A stretch of 64,000 bases of DNA. Source: VRUE01 sp963788975 (GTDB lineage Bacteria; Actinomycetota; Thermoleophilia; Solirubrobacterales; 70-9). The notes below the pieces were generated by a model. The model was not told the origin of the DNA. It was given only the letters and a program-made list of their open reading frames with translations, and made no database searches. Made by a program: the position numbers and the translations under genes. The stretch lies in the NCBI GenBank assembly GCA_963788975.1, contig CAWBIJ010000004.1:62001-126000 (forward strand). The letters run 5' to 3'. Below, in pieces: positions 16,408 to 24,937 of this stretch (positions within the stretch are counted from its first letter, which is position 1; every line of letters starts with the position of its first letter).

Positions 16408-18654
16408 TCAAAGTGGTATCGGGTCGGAGGCGCCGGCGCCGAAGCGGCGGCGCGCCGTCTCGAGCAACGGGCCGAGCTCCGGCGCGTCGAGGGAGCCGTG
16501 GCGGCGGAGCAAGGTCAGGACCTCGTCCCGGGCGACGACCAGGACCGCGGTTTCCTCCGGCAGCTCGGCGAGCCCGAAACGCGGCAGGCCGTGCTGGCGA
16601 GTGCCCAGCACCTCCCCCTCGCCGCGCAGCGTGAGGTCGATCTCGGCGAGCTTGAACCCGTCGCCCTCGCGCTCCACAGCCTCGAGGCGGCGCCGTGCCA
16701 TCCCCCCCGTTCCTTCCGGGAGCAACAGGCAGTGGGAGCTATGCGTCCCCCGCCCCACCCGCCCCCTCAGCTGGTGCAGCTGGGAGACGCCGTAGCGCTC
16801 GGCGCCCTCGATCGCCATCACGGTTGCGTTGGACACGTCGATCCCGACCTCGATCACCGTGGTCGCGACGAGCACATCGGTCTCTCCCGTGACGAACGCC
16901 TCCATCGCTTCGGCCTTGCGAGCCGAGGGCATCTGGCCGTGAATGACGCCGACCGTGAAGTCGCGCAACTCGCCTGCCGCCAGCCGCTCCGCCTCTTTCT
17001 CGGCCGCCCTCCCCTGCATCTTCTCGGACTCTTCGACCAGCGGGCAGACGACGTAGGCCTGGCGGCCCGCGCGCAGCTCGGCGCGGATGAACTCATATGC
17101 CGCCTCGCGTTCGTCGCCGGCCACCACCCGGGTCTCGATCGGCTTGCGGCCAGCGGGAAGCTCGTGCAGGGCCGTGGTGTCGAGATCGCCGTAGGCAGTC
17201 AGCGAGAGGGTGCGCGGAATCGGCGTCGCGGTCATGTGGAGGACATGCGGCGCCAGCCCCTGGACCCCCTTTGAGTCGAGCGCCCGGCGTTGCTCGACGC
17301 CGAAGCGGTGCTGCTCGTCGACTACGCAGACCGCCAGCCGGGCAAACTCGACGGTGGGCTCGAGCAGGGCGTGGGTGCCGACGATCAACCCCAGCTCACC
17401 GCTGGCGAGCTGATCCAGCGCCTGCTGGCGTCGCTTCGCTGGGGTCGCACCGGTCAACAGCGCGAACGGGGTGGCTTCTGACGCCAGCAGCCTCGCCAGC
17501 GTCGCCGCGTGCTGCTCGGCCAGGGTCTCGGTCGGCGCCATCAGCGCCGCCTGGTAGCCGGCTTCCAGCGCCCGCAGCATCGAGTACAGCGCCACCACGG
17601 TCTTGCCGCTGCCCACCTCTCCCATCAGCAGTCGCTGCATCGGCTCGCCGGAGCGCAGGTCGGCATCGACCTCGTCGAAGGCTCGCAGCTGGTCCCCTGT
17701 CGGCTCGAACGGCAGCGACTCGATCCAGCGTCCGACCGGCTCTCTCGGCTTCCCCAGCAGAGGGGCCGGGCGCGCGGTGCGATGGGAGCGCTTCCGCGTG
17801 GCCAGGATCGCCTGGTAGAGGAACAGCTCTTCGAACGCCAGCCGCTCCCGAGCTTCCTCCACGTCCTCCTCGCTCTCCGGGAAGTGGATCGCGCGAACCG
17901 CGTCGCCGATCCCGGCCAGTCCCCTGCGCACACGCAGCTCCGCTGGCAATGGCTCGATCGCGTTCCGGGCCCAAACCACCGCCTGCTCCATCCATTGCCG
18001 GATGCGCTGGGCCTTGAGTTGCTCGGTCGCTGGGTGCACGGGCATCAGTTGTGAGGGAGGGCGGGGGTGCCCCTCCTGCTTGCTGGGTTTTTCGCCTGGG
18101 GAGTCGGGTGGCTGCCCGCCTTCGTCAGTGGGGCGAAAAACAGGACGCCGCTGCGCTGGAGGGGCACCCCCGCCCTCCCCCTCGACAGCGGGCAACAGCT
18201 CATATTCCGAGACCCGGAAGCCGCGTTTGTCGCGAGAGCCGGTGAGCAGGAGCTGTGTTCCAGGAGCCAGCTTCTGGGCGACCCAGGGCTGGTTGAACCA
18301 GGACGCCCTGACTGAACCGGACTCGTCGCCAACTTTGACCGAGGTAATCGCAAGGCCGCGGCGCCGGAACGTGCTGGCTTTGGCGCCAAGCACCTCGACC
18401 TGAACGGTCGCCTGGGTTCCCACTTCAGCTTCGGCCAGCGGCACGACTGTGCGGTCGCGGTGACGGTTCGGGAAGCGCAGCAGCAGGTCGCTGACCGTCG
18501 CGATGCCGGCTTCCCGCGCCGTCTCGGCCAGTTTCGGGCCGACCCCGGAGAGAACGTTCAGCGGCGCCTCTAGGACGCTGGGGCGGGGCCAGTGGACGGG
18601 GGCGTCGCGCAGCTGCTCCGGGGTGAGCTCGAACTCCCCAGCGAAGGAACGCAC
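16408..18654 (-). CDS. recG: ATP-dependent DNA helicase RecG with in-frame palindrome insertion
   Basis: RecG remodels stalled forks and branched DNA. From GTG at 18654 it is 748 aa: N-terminal wedge/OB domain (LNVLSGVGPKLAETAREAGI, DLLLRFPNRHRDR), then helicase motifs GEVGSGKT, APTETLAEQH, LTGATPAKRRQ, VVDEQHRFGV, HMTATPIPRTL, and HQLRGRVGRG. Between OB-fold strands, residues ~159-200 form a Gly/Pro/Arg-rich stretch (begins EGEGGGAPPAQRRPVF) that normal RecG lacks. It corresponds exactly to a nested palindrome at 18055-18179. The GTG lies 2 nt past the upstream stop; a GTG at 18681 would overlap that gene. Confidence 0.95.
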   Translation of the reverse strand: MRSFAGEFELTPEQLRDAPVHWPRPSVLEAPLNVLSGVGPKLAETAREAGIATVSDLLLRFPNRHRDRTVVPLAEAEVGTQATVQVEVLGAKASTFRRRGLAITSVKVGDESGSVRASWFNQPWVAQKLAPGTQLLLTGSRDKRGFRVSEYELLPAVEGEGGGAPPAQRRPVFRPTDEGGQPPDSPGEKPSKQEGHPRPPSQLMPVHPATEQLKAQRIRQWMEQAVVWARNAIEPLPAELRVRRGLAGIGDAVRAIHFPESEEDVEEARERLAFEELFLYQAILATRKRSHRTARPAPLLGKPREPVGRWIESLPFEPTGDQLRAFDEVDADLRSGEPMQRLLMGEVGSGKTVVALYSMLRALEAGYQAALMAPTETLAEQHAATLARLLASEATPFALLTGATPAKRRQQALDQLASGELGLIVGTHALLEPTVEFARLAVCVVDEQHRFGVEQRRALDSKGVQGLAPHVLHMTATPIPRTLSLTAYGDLDTTALHELPAGRKPIETRVVAGDEREAAYEFIRAELRAGRQAYVVCPLVEESEKMQGRAAEKEAERLAAGELRDFTVGVIHGQMPSARKAEAMEAFVTGETDVLVATTVIEVGIDVSNATVMAIEGAERYGVSQLHQLRGRVGRGTHSSHCLLLPEGTGGMARRRLEAVEREGDGFKLAEIDLTLRGEGEVLGTRQHGLPRFGLAELPEETAVLVVARDEVLTLLRRHGSLDAPELGPLLETARRRFGAGASDPIPL
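18055..18179. repeat. Nested palindromic element (copy 3), inside recG
   Basis: The outer arms 18055-18076 and 18158-18179 are perfectly complementary over 22 bp. The inner 10-bp stem pairs GTTTTTCGCC (18087-18096) with GGCGAAAAAC (18132-18141), loop 35 nt. The layout matches copies 1 and 2. It is read through in frame as a disordered-looking Gly/Pro-rich loop in the RecG wedge domain, so this copy is tolerated inside a coding region, as are Rickettsia palindromic elements (analogy only). Confidence 0.82.
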
Positions 18655-18656
18655 CG

Positions 18657-20288
18657 CTATTGCGCGGCGAGCAGCCACCACCAGCTCGGCTGGCCGCCCT
18701 CGTGCGTCTCGATCTCGACCCCGTCGGGAACGTGCGTGTCGAGCTCCTCCAGCGGGATCGGCGCCGCCTCGCCGGCGATCACGGTGACAATCTCCGCACC
18801 CTCCGCCAGCTGCTCGATCGTCGCCGCCAGGGTCGACCCGGCCCCTCCCCAGGCGACGATCTCGCCGGCGACGAAGCCGACCGCGTCGCCCTGGCGAAAG
18901 CGCCCCTGGGCATCGTCCCGGGCAGCGGGCGCGACGCCACCGTTGGCGATTTCCCCGAGCGCGCCTTGGAGCCGCTCGCCGTTCTCCTCCAGCGAGGCCG
19001 CTCGGTCAAGCTCGACCAGGGCCAGCAGACTCTCCTGCTGAGACGTGGACGACACCACCCGCGCCGGCTTCTCCGACAGCTCGCAGGCGCGCTCGGCGGC
19101 CATGATCACATTGGAGGAGCTGGGCAGGACCAGCACTTCCTCGGCCAGAACTCCGTGGATGCCGGCCAGCAGCTCGTAGGTCGAGGGGTTGAGCGTCTCG
19201 CCACCATCGACGACGTCGGCGCCGAGCTCGGCGAAGAGCCGCCTCAGCCCCTCGCCGGCAGCGACGGCGAGGACGCCGGTCCTGCCCTCCTCGAGGCGGG
19301 CCCGGCGTTCCGCGACCTGCTCCCGCATGTCGCCGACGTCGAGGTTGGTCACCTCGCCGGCGCCCTCGAAGAGGGCTACGGCAGCTTCGGGGTCGTCGGT
19401 GTGAACGTGGACCTTCAGCGTCACCTCGTCGCCGACGACGAGGACGGAGTCGCCCATGCCCTCCAGCCGCGGTAGGAAGTCGCGCGCCGAGAGCCCGGTG
19501 CCGGAGACGATGAAGTTGGTGCAGTAGCGGAAGCGGCTGTCCTCGTGGCGGGGGCGGCTGGCGGGCGGCGCCTCGTGGTGGGCGACCTCCGGCGATGCCG
19601 CCCCGTCGCCGCGCAGGCCGGCGACGACTCCGGCGAGGATCAGGACCAGGCCGTAGCCGCCGGCGTCGACGACGCCCGACTCGCGCAGCACCTCGAGCTG
19701 CTCGGGCGTCCGCTCGACCGCACGCTGCCCGTCGGCGATCGCCCGCTCGAGGATCCCGGCGAGAACGGCGTCCTGCTCCTCGTCGCTGACCCCGCGGTCG
19801 AGCCGCTGCTTCTCGGTGTCGAGACGGGAGAGCTGGCGGGCGATCGAGTGCGCCATCTCGCGGAAGACGGTCAGCATCGTCCCCTCGGCCGGCTCGCGCA
19901 CCGACTCGTAGGCGGCGTCGGCGGCGCTGGCGAAGGCCGAGGCGATCAGGACGGGGTCGATCAACTCCCCGGGCCGGCTGGCCAACTCCTCGGCAGCGCC
20001 GCGGACGATCTGGCTGAGGATCACACCGGAGTTCCCCCTCGCCCCCATCAGCGCCGCTCGCGCCAGGGCCTGGACCAGCTGGGTGCGGCCGATCTCATCG
20101 ACCTCGAGCCCGTCGAGCCGCTCCAGCTCCTCCATCACGGCGCGCATCGTCATCGCCATGTTGTCGCCGGTGTCGCCGTCAGCGACAGGGAAGACGTTGA
20201 GGTCGTTGACCTCCTGACGCCGCTCATCGAGGTGCGCGTAAGCCGCCGTGACGACGCGCCGGAAGCGCACGATGCTGGGATCGGGCAT
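18657..20288 (-). CDS. DAK-phosphatase / FakA-like (YloV family) kinase
   Basis: This 543-aa protein has the DhaL-like ATP/Mg2+ domain (NDLNVFPVADGDTGDNMAMTM, ALMGARGNSGVILSQIVRG, SGVVDAGGYGLVLILAGVVAGL). A middle domain (RYCTNFIV ... LVVGDEVTLKVHVHTDDPEAA) and a C-terminal EDD/DegV-like region (VLPSSSNVIMAAERA) follow. This is the architecture of FakA/YloV, which phosphorylates fatty acids bound to FakB (DegV) proteins. No fakB is in the window, so the fatty-acid role is inferred from the family. Its place between rpmB and recG is the common one. Confidence 0.9.
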   Translation of the reverse strand: MPDPSIVRFRRVVTAAYAHLDERRQEVNDLNVFPVADGDTGDNMAMTMRAVMEELERLDGLEVDEIGRTQLVQALARAALMGARGNSGVILSQIVRGAAEELASRPGELIDPVLIASAFASAADAAYESVREPAEGTMLTVFREMAHSIARQLSRLDTEKQRLDRGVSDEEQDAVLAGILERAIADGQRAVERTPEQLEVLRESGVVDAGGYGLVLILAGVVAGLRGDGAASPEVAHHEAPPASRPRHEDSRFRYCTNFIVSGTGLSARDFLPRLEGMGDSVLVVGDEVTLKVHVHTDDPEAAVALFEGAGEVTNLDVGDMREQVAERRARLEEGRTGVLAVAAGEGLRRLFAELGADVVDGGETLNPSTYELLAGIHGVLAEEVLVLPSSSNVIMAAERACELSEKPARVVSSTSQQESLLALVELDRAASLEENGERLQGALGEIANGGVAPAARDDAQGRFRQGDAVGFVAGEIVAWGGAGSTLAATIEQLAEGAEIVTVIAGEAAPIPLEELDTHVPDGVEIETHEGGQPSWWWLLAAQ

Positions 20289-20340
20289 TACGTCGAAATC
20301 TAGCCGCCGCCCGCGGACGGGGAGGCGATTCCGAGCTTGC

Positions 20341-20532
20341 TCAGGCGGCCTTGACTACCTTGTTCGCCTTGAGGCAGCGCGTACAGACGTAAGTGCGCAG
20401 CTTGCGGCCGTTCTCCTGAATCCGGACCTTCTGCAGGTTCGGATCGAAGCGCCGCTTGGTGGCGACCATCGAGTGGCTGCGGGACTGGCCGAATGCCGGT
20501 CCCTTGCCGCAGCTGTGGCATACCTTGGCCAT
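20341..20532 (-). CDS. rpmB: Ribosomal protein bL28
   Basis: This 63-aa protein reads MAKVCHSCGKGPAFGQSRSHS, with CHSC (5-8 region) and CTRC near the C-terminus as a zinc ribbon. ATG at 20530-20532 gives the standard N-terminus; a start four codons upstream is possible but atypical. It is divergent from the vapB-type antitoxin. Confidence 0.95.
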   Translation of the reverse strand: MAKVCHSCGKGPAFGQSRSHSMVATKRRFDPNLQKVRIQENGRKLRTYVCTRCLKANKVVKAA

Positions 20533-20623
20533 CGGGTCGTGCATGGTAGCCTGAACCAGAGTTAGCTAAGTGAACTAATAGCTATAGCTCTCTGCGCCAA
20601 ACCCAGCCCAAGGGGGGAGAGAA

Positions 20624-20914
20624 ATGAGCTCGGACGACTTGACCCAGGTGAACATGCACGAGGCCAAGACCCACCTTTCGAAGCTGGTGGAGCGCGTCGA
20701 AGGCGGCGCGGAGATCGTGATCAGCCGCGCAGGCACGCCGGCAGCGATGCTGGTGCCCGTTCCGAAGAAGCTCGGGCCGCGCAAGCTCGGCGGCTGGGAG
20801 GGCATCGAGGTGCCCACGGATGAGGAGTGGCGGAAGTTCAAGGAGGAACTCGCCAAGGACTTCGAGGAGAGCGAGCTCATCCCCCGCGAGAACGATCTCT
20901 GGCGGGGCGATTGA
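20624..20914 (+). CDS. Phd/YefM-type antitoxin
   Basis: This 96-aa protein has the Phd/YefM N-terminal DNA-binding fold (VNMHEAKTHLSKLVERVEGGAEIVISRAGTPAAMLVP, core HEAKTHLSKLVERV and ISRAGTPAAMLVP) and a C-terminal toxin-neutralising tail (DEEWRKFKEELAKDFEESEL). A strong RBS (GGGGGGAGAGAA) lies just before ATG 20624. It overlaps the PIN toxin by 4 nt and probably autorepresses the pair's promoter in the 91-bp divergent gap from rpmB. Confidence 0.92.
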   Translation: MSSDDLTQVNMHEAKTHLSKLVERVEGGAEIVISRAGTPAAMLVPVPKKLGPRKLGGWEGIEVPTDEEWRKFKEELAKDFEESELIPRENDLWRGD

Positions 20915-21291
20915 GGCTTCTGCTCGACACCCACACGCTGCTCTGGACGCTGAAGGAACCGGAGCGACTCGCGACACGAGCGGCAGCGGCGATCGCGGCG
21001 GAAGACTCCCAGGTCTTCGTCAGCATCGTCAGCCCATGGGAGCTGGCGATAGCCGAAGCGCGTGGCAGGCTCAGCACCCCCGGCGACCTCGAGCGCCATC
21101 TCGAGCGCAACCGATTCGAGCTGCTCCCCGTGGCTTTGCGCCACGTCGAGCTGATCAGGTCGATGACCCATCATCACAGGGATCCCTTCGACCGCATGCT
21201 CATCGCCCAGGCGCAGGTCGAGGGCCTGACCATGGTCACTTCGGACCGGGAGATACGCCGCTACCCCGTCTCGATCTTCCCGGCAGTCTGA
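20911..21291 (+). CDS. PIN-domain toxin (VapC family)
   Basis: VapC-type PIN ribonucleases cleave RNA and are held inactive by their antitoxin. The 126-aa protein starts at TTG 20911, overlapping the antitoxin stop in the string TTGA. It shows the acidic PIN residues D6 (LLLDTHTLLW), E44 (SPWELAIAEARGRL), D94 (DPFDRMLIAQA) and D112 (TSDREIRRY). The LLWTL and SPWEL features place it in the VapC-like group paired with Phd/YefM antitoxins. It converges on ribH, with the stop codons adjacent. Confidence 0.92.
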   Translation: MRLLLDTHTLLWTLKEPERLATRAAAAIAAEDSQVFVSIVSPWELAIAEARGRLSTPGDLERHLERNRFELLPVALRHVELIRSMTHHHRDPFDRMLIAQAQVEGLTMVTSDREIRRYPVSIFPAV

Positions 21292-21780
21292 CTAAGTCAG
21301 CTGTCGCTTCAGCAGGGCCATGCGGGCGACGGTGAGGGCGGCGTTGCGGCCCTGGTCGCGCTTGCCGCCGCCGGCGCGGGCGAGGGCCTGCTCCATCGTG
21401 TCGCAGGTGATCACGCCGAAGGCGCAGGGAACGCCCGTCTGCAGCTGCACGTTCTGGATGCCGCGCGCTGCCTCGGCGCAGACGAAGTCGTAGTGGTCGG
21501 TCTCGCCACGGATCACGACGCCGAGACAGGCAACGCCATCGAAGCCGGCGTCCGCCAGCTGCTTGGCGGCGAAGGGCAGCTCGTAGGCGCCTGGCACCGA
21601 GAGCTCCTTAACACTGCCCCCGTCCACACCGGCTATCTTGAAACCCTCTCTGGCGCCGCTCAGCAGCCGCTCGGCGAGGTCCTCGTAGAAGCGGCCGACG
21701 CAGACCGCGAAGTGCAGCGGCGCCAGAGCGTCGCGCTCTTCCTCGCTGAACGTTTCGAGGAACTCCCCGGCCTCAGCCAC
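21292..21780 (-). CDS. ribH: 6,7-dimethyl-8-ribityllumazine synthase
   Basis: RibH condenses 5-amino-6-ribitylaminouracil with dihydroxybutanone phosphate, the penultimate riboflavin step. The 162-aa protein shows VCVGRFYEDLAERLL, VPGAYELPFAAKQLA, CLGVVIRGETDHYDFVC (catalytic His) and FGVITCDTMEQALARAGG. It is the last gene of ribD-ribE-ribBA-ribH, overlapping ribBA by 8 nt. Confidence 0.96.
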   Translation of the reverse strand: MAEAGEFLETFSEEERDALAPLHFAVCVGRFYEDLAERLLSGAREGFKIAGVDGGSVKELSVPGAYELPFAAKQLADAGFDGVACLGVVIRGETDHYDFVCAEAARGIQNVQLQTGVPCAFGVITCDTMEQALARAGGGKRDQGRNAALTVARMALLKRQLT

Positions 21781-23098
21781 CCTCTGCCCCCGCGTCGCGC
21801 TCCTCCTCCTCGTGGATCATCTCCTCGTCGAGGGCGAGCCCCTGGTGGTGCAGCGAGTGGCCCATCTTGTCCCGCTTCGCCCGCAGGTAGGCCTCGTTGT
21901 GGGAGTTGGGAGAGGCTTCGATCGGCACCTGCTCGGCGACCGAGAGCCCGTACCCCTCGAGGCCGTGGATCTTCTTCGGGTTGTTGGTGAGGATGCGGAT
22001 GCTGGTCAGGCCGAGGTCGACCAGGATCTGGGCGCCGATTCCGTAGTCGCGCAGGTCGGCGGGCAACCCCAGCTTCAGGTTGGCTTCGACCGTGTCGGCG
22101 CCCTCCTCCTGCAGCTTGTAGGCCTTCAGCTTGTTGAGCAGGCCGATCCCTCGCCCCTCCTGGGAGAGGTAGAGGAGGACTCCGCGACCCTCCTCCTCGA
22201 TCATCGAGAGCGCCGCTACCAGCTGTTCGCCGCAGTCGCAGCGCATGCTGTGGAAGACGTCGCCGGTCAGGCACTCGCTGTGGACGCGGACCAACACGTC
22301 CTCGGTGCCGTCGACCTCGCCCTTGACCATCGCCACGTGGTGCTTGTCGTCGACCAGGGAGCGGTAGCCGACGGCGGTGAATTCGCCGAACTCGGTCGGC
22401 AGCGCAGTGTCGACGACCCGCTCGACCAGCTTCTCGGTGCGCCGCCGGTAGGCGATCAGGTCAGCGACGGTGATCATCTTCAGATCGTGCCGCTCGCAGT
22501 AGGGGATCAGGTCGGGGACGCGCGCCATCGTCCCGTCCTCGTTCATCACCTCGCAGATCACTCCGGCCGGGTTGAGGCCGGCGAGCCGGGCGAGGTCGAC
22601 GGCGGCCTCGGTCTGGCCGGTCCGCTCCAGGACCCCGCCGGCCTTCGCCTTTAGCGGGAAGACGTGGCCGGGCTGGACCAGGTCGCGGGGGCTGGCGCCG
22701 GGGTCGACGGCGACCTGGATCGTCCGCGCCCGGTCGGCGGCGGAGATTCCGGTGGTGACGCCTTCCCGCGCCTCGATCGCGACCGTGAACGCGGTCTGCA
22801 GCGGCGTCTCGTTCTTGGCCGCCATCAGGTCGAGGCCGAGCTCGTCGCAACGCTCGGGGGTGAGCGCGAGGCAGATCAAGCCGCGCGCCTCCTTGGCCAT
22901 GAAGTTGATCGCCTCGGGGGTGGCGAACTGGGCCGCCATCGTCAGGTCGCCCTCGTTCTCGCGGTCCTCGTCGTCGCAGACGACGACCATGCGACCCTGG
23001 CGAATCTCCTCGATCGCCTCCTCGATCGTCGCGAAGGGGCTTTCGCCCGCCTCGGCTGCCACGCCCTCTGTCTTCTGGGTCTCCGTCATCTGGCTCAC
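21773..23098 (-). CDS. ribBA: Bifunctional DHBP synthase / GTP cyclohydrolase II
   Basis: RibBA makes both riboflavin precursors, from ribulose 5-phosphate and GTP. Residues ~20-220 are the RibB domain (VVVCDDEDRENEGDLTMAAQ, PGHVFPLKAKAGGVLERTGQTEA). Residues ~225-420 are the RibA domain with zinc-binding HSECLTGDVFHSMRCDCGEQL and QEGRGIGLLNKLKAYKLQ. A Glu-rich tail ends the 441-aa protein. It overlaps ribE and ribH, consistent with translational coupling. Confidence 0.96.
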   Translation of the reverse strand: MSQMTETQKTEGVAAEAGESPFATIEEAIEEIRQGRMVVVCDDEDRENEGDLTMAAQFATPEAINFMAKEARGLICLALTPERCDELGLDLMAAKNETPLQTAFTVAIEAREGVTTGISAADRARTIQVAVDPGASPRDLVQPGHVFPLKAKAGGVLERTGQTEAAVDLARLAGLNPAGVICEVMNEDGTMARVPDLIPYCERHDLKMITVADLIAYRRRTEKLVERVVDTALPTEFGEFTAVGYRSLVDDKHHVAMVKGEVDGTEDVLVRVHSECLTGDVFHSMRCDCGEQLVAALSMIEEEGRGVLLYLSQEGRGIGLLNKLKAYKLQEEGADTVEANLKLGLPADLRDYGIGAQILVDLGLTSIRILTNNPKKIHGLEGYGLSVAEQVPIEASPNSHNEAYLRAKRDKMGHSLHHQGLALDEEMIHEEEERDAGAEGG

Positions 23099-23700
23099 GT
23101 CCGCTCCTCTCCGACGAATGGTTGCACCATCCTCTCCACGTACTTTGCGATCACGTCACACTCGACGTTGATCTTGCGCCCGGCGCTGGCTTCCCCCAGG
23201 TTCGTCCGCTCCAGCGTCTCGGGGATCAAGGACACCTCCGCCCAGCCATCGCCCAACGCCGCCACGGTGAGGCTGACACCGTCCAAGGCGATCGAGCCCT
23301 TCTCGACCACGTAGCGCAGCAGGTCCGGCGCAAGCGCCACGCGCAGGCGCCGCGCGAAGCCGTCCTCCTCAACTGAGGCCACCTCGCCGACGCCATCGGC
23401 GTGGCCCTGGACGATGTGACCGCCCAGCCGGTCGGAGCCCTTCATCGCCAGCTCCAAGTTGACCCGGTCGCCGTCACTCAAGCCCCCCAGCGACGTCACC
23501 TCGAGCGTCTGGTTCATCGCCTCGGTCTCGAAGCCGCTCGCGTCGACCGCCGTCACCGTCAAGCAGACGCCGTTGACGGCGACCGAGTCGCCAGAGGCGA
23601 TCTCGGCGCCCAGGCCGGTCGCGATGCGCATCCGCGCCCCGTCGGAGCTCGACTCGACCGACTCGACCGTTCCCACGTCTTCGATCAGTCCGGTGAACAC
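23095..23700 (-). CDS. ribE: Riboflavin synthase, alpha subunit
   Basis: This enzyme dismutates two lumazines to riboflavin. The 201-aa protein has the internally duplicated lumazine-binding barrels (VFTGLIEDVGTVESVE ... DSVAVNGVCLTVT; then GHIVQGHADGVGEVASVE ... SIALDGVSLTVAAL). GTG at 23698-23700 is chosen because homology starts at VFTGLIE; upstream frame overlaps ribD without similarity. It overlaps ribBA by 4 nt. Confidence 0.96.
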   Translation of the reverse strand: MFTGLIEDVGTVESVESSSDGARMRIATGLGAEIASGDSVAVNGVCLTVTAVDASGFETEAMNQTLEVTSLGGLSDGDRVNLELAMKGSDRLGGHIVQGHADGVGEVASVEEDGFARRLRVALAPDLLRYVVEKGSIALDGVSLTVAALGDGWAEVSLIPETLERTNLGEASAGRKINVECDVIAKYVERMVQPFVGEERT

Positions 23701-23701
23701 C

Positions 23702-24865
23702 TCACCACTCCTTGAACCGGGCTTGGATGAGGACATCGTCGCCGAGGGTCTCGGTGGTGGAGGACAGGGCGGTCCGGCGCGCGGGTCCTGTCGCCGCAGG
23801 GGACCCCCCACCCCTTCCGGTAGCTGAAACTTCCTCAGGGGTGGGCCCCCCTACAGCGCCACCCGCGCGAGGATCGTTTGCCTTGCCCATCAAGAGCGGA
23901 GCGACGAAGACGCGCGATTCGTCGATCTGGTCGGCGTCAGTAAATGCGGCGACCAGCGTGAGGCCGCCCTCGAGGAAGAGACTGGTGACACCACGTCGAC
24001 CAAGATCAGATAGTGCGGCTTCGATGCTGGTGGCCACGACGAGATCAACTCCAGCTTCGCGCAGCGCGATCTGGTGGGATGGATCGGCACCGGGCGAGGC
24101 GACAACGAGCACCGGCGACTGATCGAGGGTGCGGACGAGCTGAGAGTCGAGCGGCAGCCGAGCACCGGAGTCGAAGACGACGCGGGCTGGCTGGCGAGCG
24201 GCGTCCGGGGCCCGGGCGGTCAGCAGCGGATCGTCGGCGAAGACGGTCCCGATGCCGACGGCGATCGCGTCCGATTCGGCACGCCAGCGATGAACCAACT
24301 CCCTGCTCTGCTCGCCGGAGATCCAGGGCGAGTCGCCGGGAGCGGTCGAGGTGCGGCCGTCCAACGACATCGCCAACTTCAGGGTGACGAGGGGCAAGCC
24401 AGTGCGGGCGTGCTTGCGGAAGGGCTGGTTGAGCAGGCGAGCAGCGGTGGCCTCCTCCCCAGCTGCAAACTCCACTTCGACCCCGCCATCTCGCAAGATC
24501 CCCGGCCCCCGTCCGGAGGCCTTCTCGGTCGGGTCCTCGGACGCGATCACGACGCGCCCAATTCCGGCCTCAAGCAGAGCCGCCGTGCACGGCGGCTGCC
24601 GGCCTTGGTGTGCGCACGGCTCCAAAGTCACGTACATCGTCGCCCCCGCCGGGTCCTCTCCCCGTCGCCGGCAATCCTCCAGTGCCGCCCGCTCGGCGTG
24701 CAATCCGCCCAGTTCGGCATGGAACCCCTCGCCGATCACGGCTCCATCCCGCACGATGACCGCGCCGACCAGTGGATTGGGGCTGACTCTCCCCCGCCCT
24801 TGCTCCGCAAGCTCGAGAGCTCGCTGCAGTTGCGCCCGATCCGTGGCTGTGAGCTGGGCATTCAT
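23702..24865 (-). CDS. ribD: Bifunctional riboflavin deaminase/reductase RibD with palindrome-encoded insert
   Basis: RibD carries out deamination and reduction of the pyrimidine intermediate. The N-terminal deaminase has the zinc motifs GLHAERAAL and LEPCAHQGRQPPC. The C-terminal reductase has TLKLAMSLDGRT, DAIAVGIGTVFADDPLLTAR and LFLEGGLTLVAAF. ATG at 24865 gives 387 aa; a TTG/GTG further up would cross the operator-like palindrome. Residues ~333-363 (RAGGAVGGPTPEEVSATGRG and following Gly/Pro residues) are encoded by an inverted repeat at 23778-23869 and lie in the C-terminal loop just before the last strand. Confidence 0.95.
   Translation of the reverse strand: MNAQLTATDRAQLQRALELAEQGRGRVSPNPLVGAVIVRDGAVIGEGFHAELGGLHAERAALEDCRRRGEDPAGATMYVTLEPCAHQGRQPPCTAALLEAGIGRVVIASEDPTEKASGRGPGILRDGGVEVEFAAGEEATAARLLNQPFRKHARTGLPLVTLKLAMSLDGRTSTAPGDSPWISGEQSRELVHRWRAESDAIAVGIGTVFADDPLLTARAPDAARQPARVVFDSGARLPLDSQLVRTLDQSPVLVVASPGADPSHQIALREAGVDLVVATSIEAALSDLGRRGVTSLFLEGGLTLVAAFTDADQIDESRVFVAPLLMGKANDPRAGGAVGGPTPEEVSATGRGGGSPAATGPARRTALSSTTETLGDDVLIQARFKEW
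23778..23869. repeat. Palindromic insertion inside ribD
   Basis: The outer 9-bp arms CGCGCGGGT (23778-23786) and ACCCGCGCG (23861-23869) flank an inner 8-bp stem CCCACCCC (23807-23814) / GGGGTGGG (23838-23845) with a 23-nt loop. Pairing between is partial. It is read in frame as a Gly/Pro-rich stretch near the RibD C-terminus. It lacks the TTTTTCG inner core of copies 1-3, so it may be a different or decayed family member. Confidence 0.55.
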
Positions 24866-24870
24866 GGCAC

Positions 24871-24888
24871 TGATTGACTCGTCAATCA
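24871..24888. promoter_or_regulatory. Operator-like 18-bp perfect palindrome between ribD and glycosyltransferase
   Basis: TGATTGAC-TC-GTCAATCA is a perfect inverted repeat 5 bp upstream of the ribD ATG, in the 72-bp divergent gap to the glycosyltransferase. Size and symmetry suit a dimeric repressor site, and it could control the rib operon. No FMN riboswitch is present in this short leader. The regulator is not identifiable from the window. Confidence 0.5.
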
Positions 24889-24937
24889 ACATCGTACCGG
24901 GGCGGCTGATCCGAATACGGGGATACCCTCCCCCACC

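Noticed and set aside
24866..24937. FMN riboswitch upstream of the riboflavin operon
   Set aside because: Only 72 bp separate ribD from the divergent gene, too short for the ~140-nt element, and no conserved RFN-box sequence is present.
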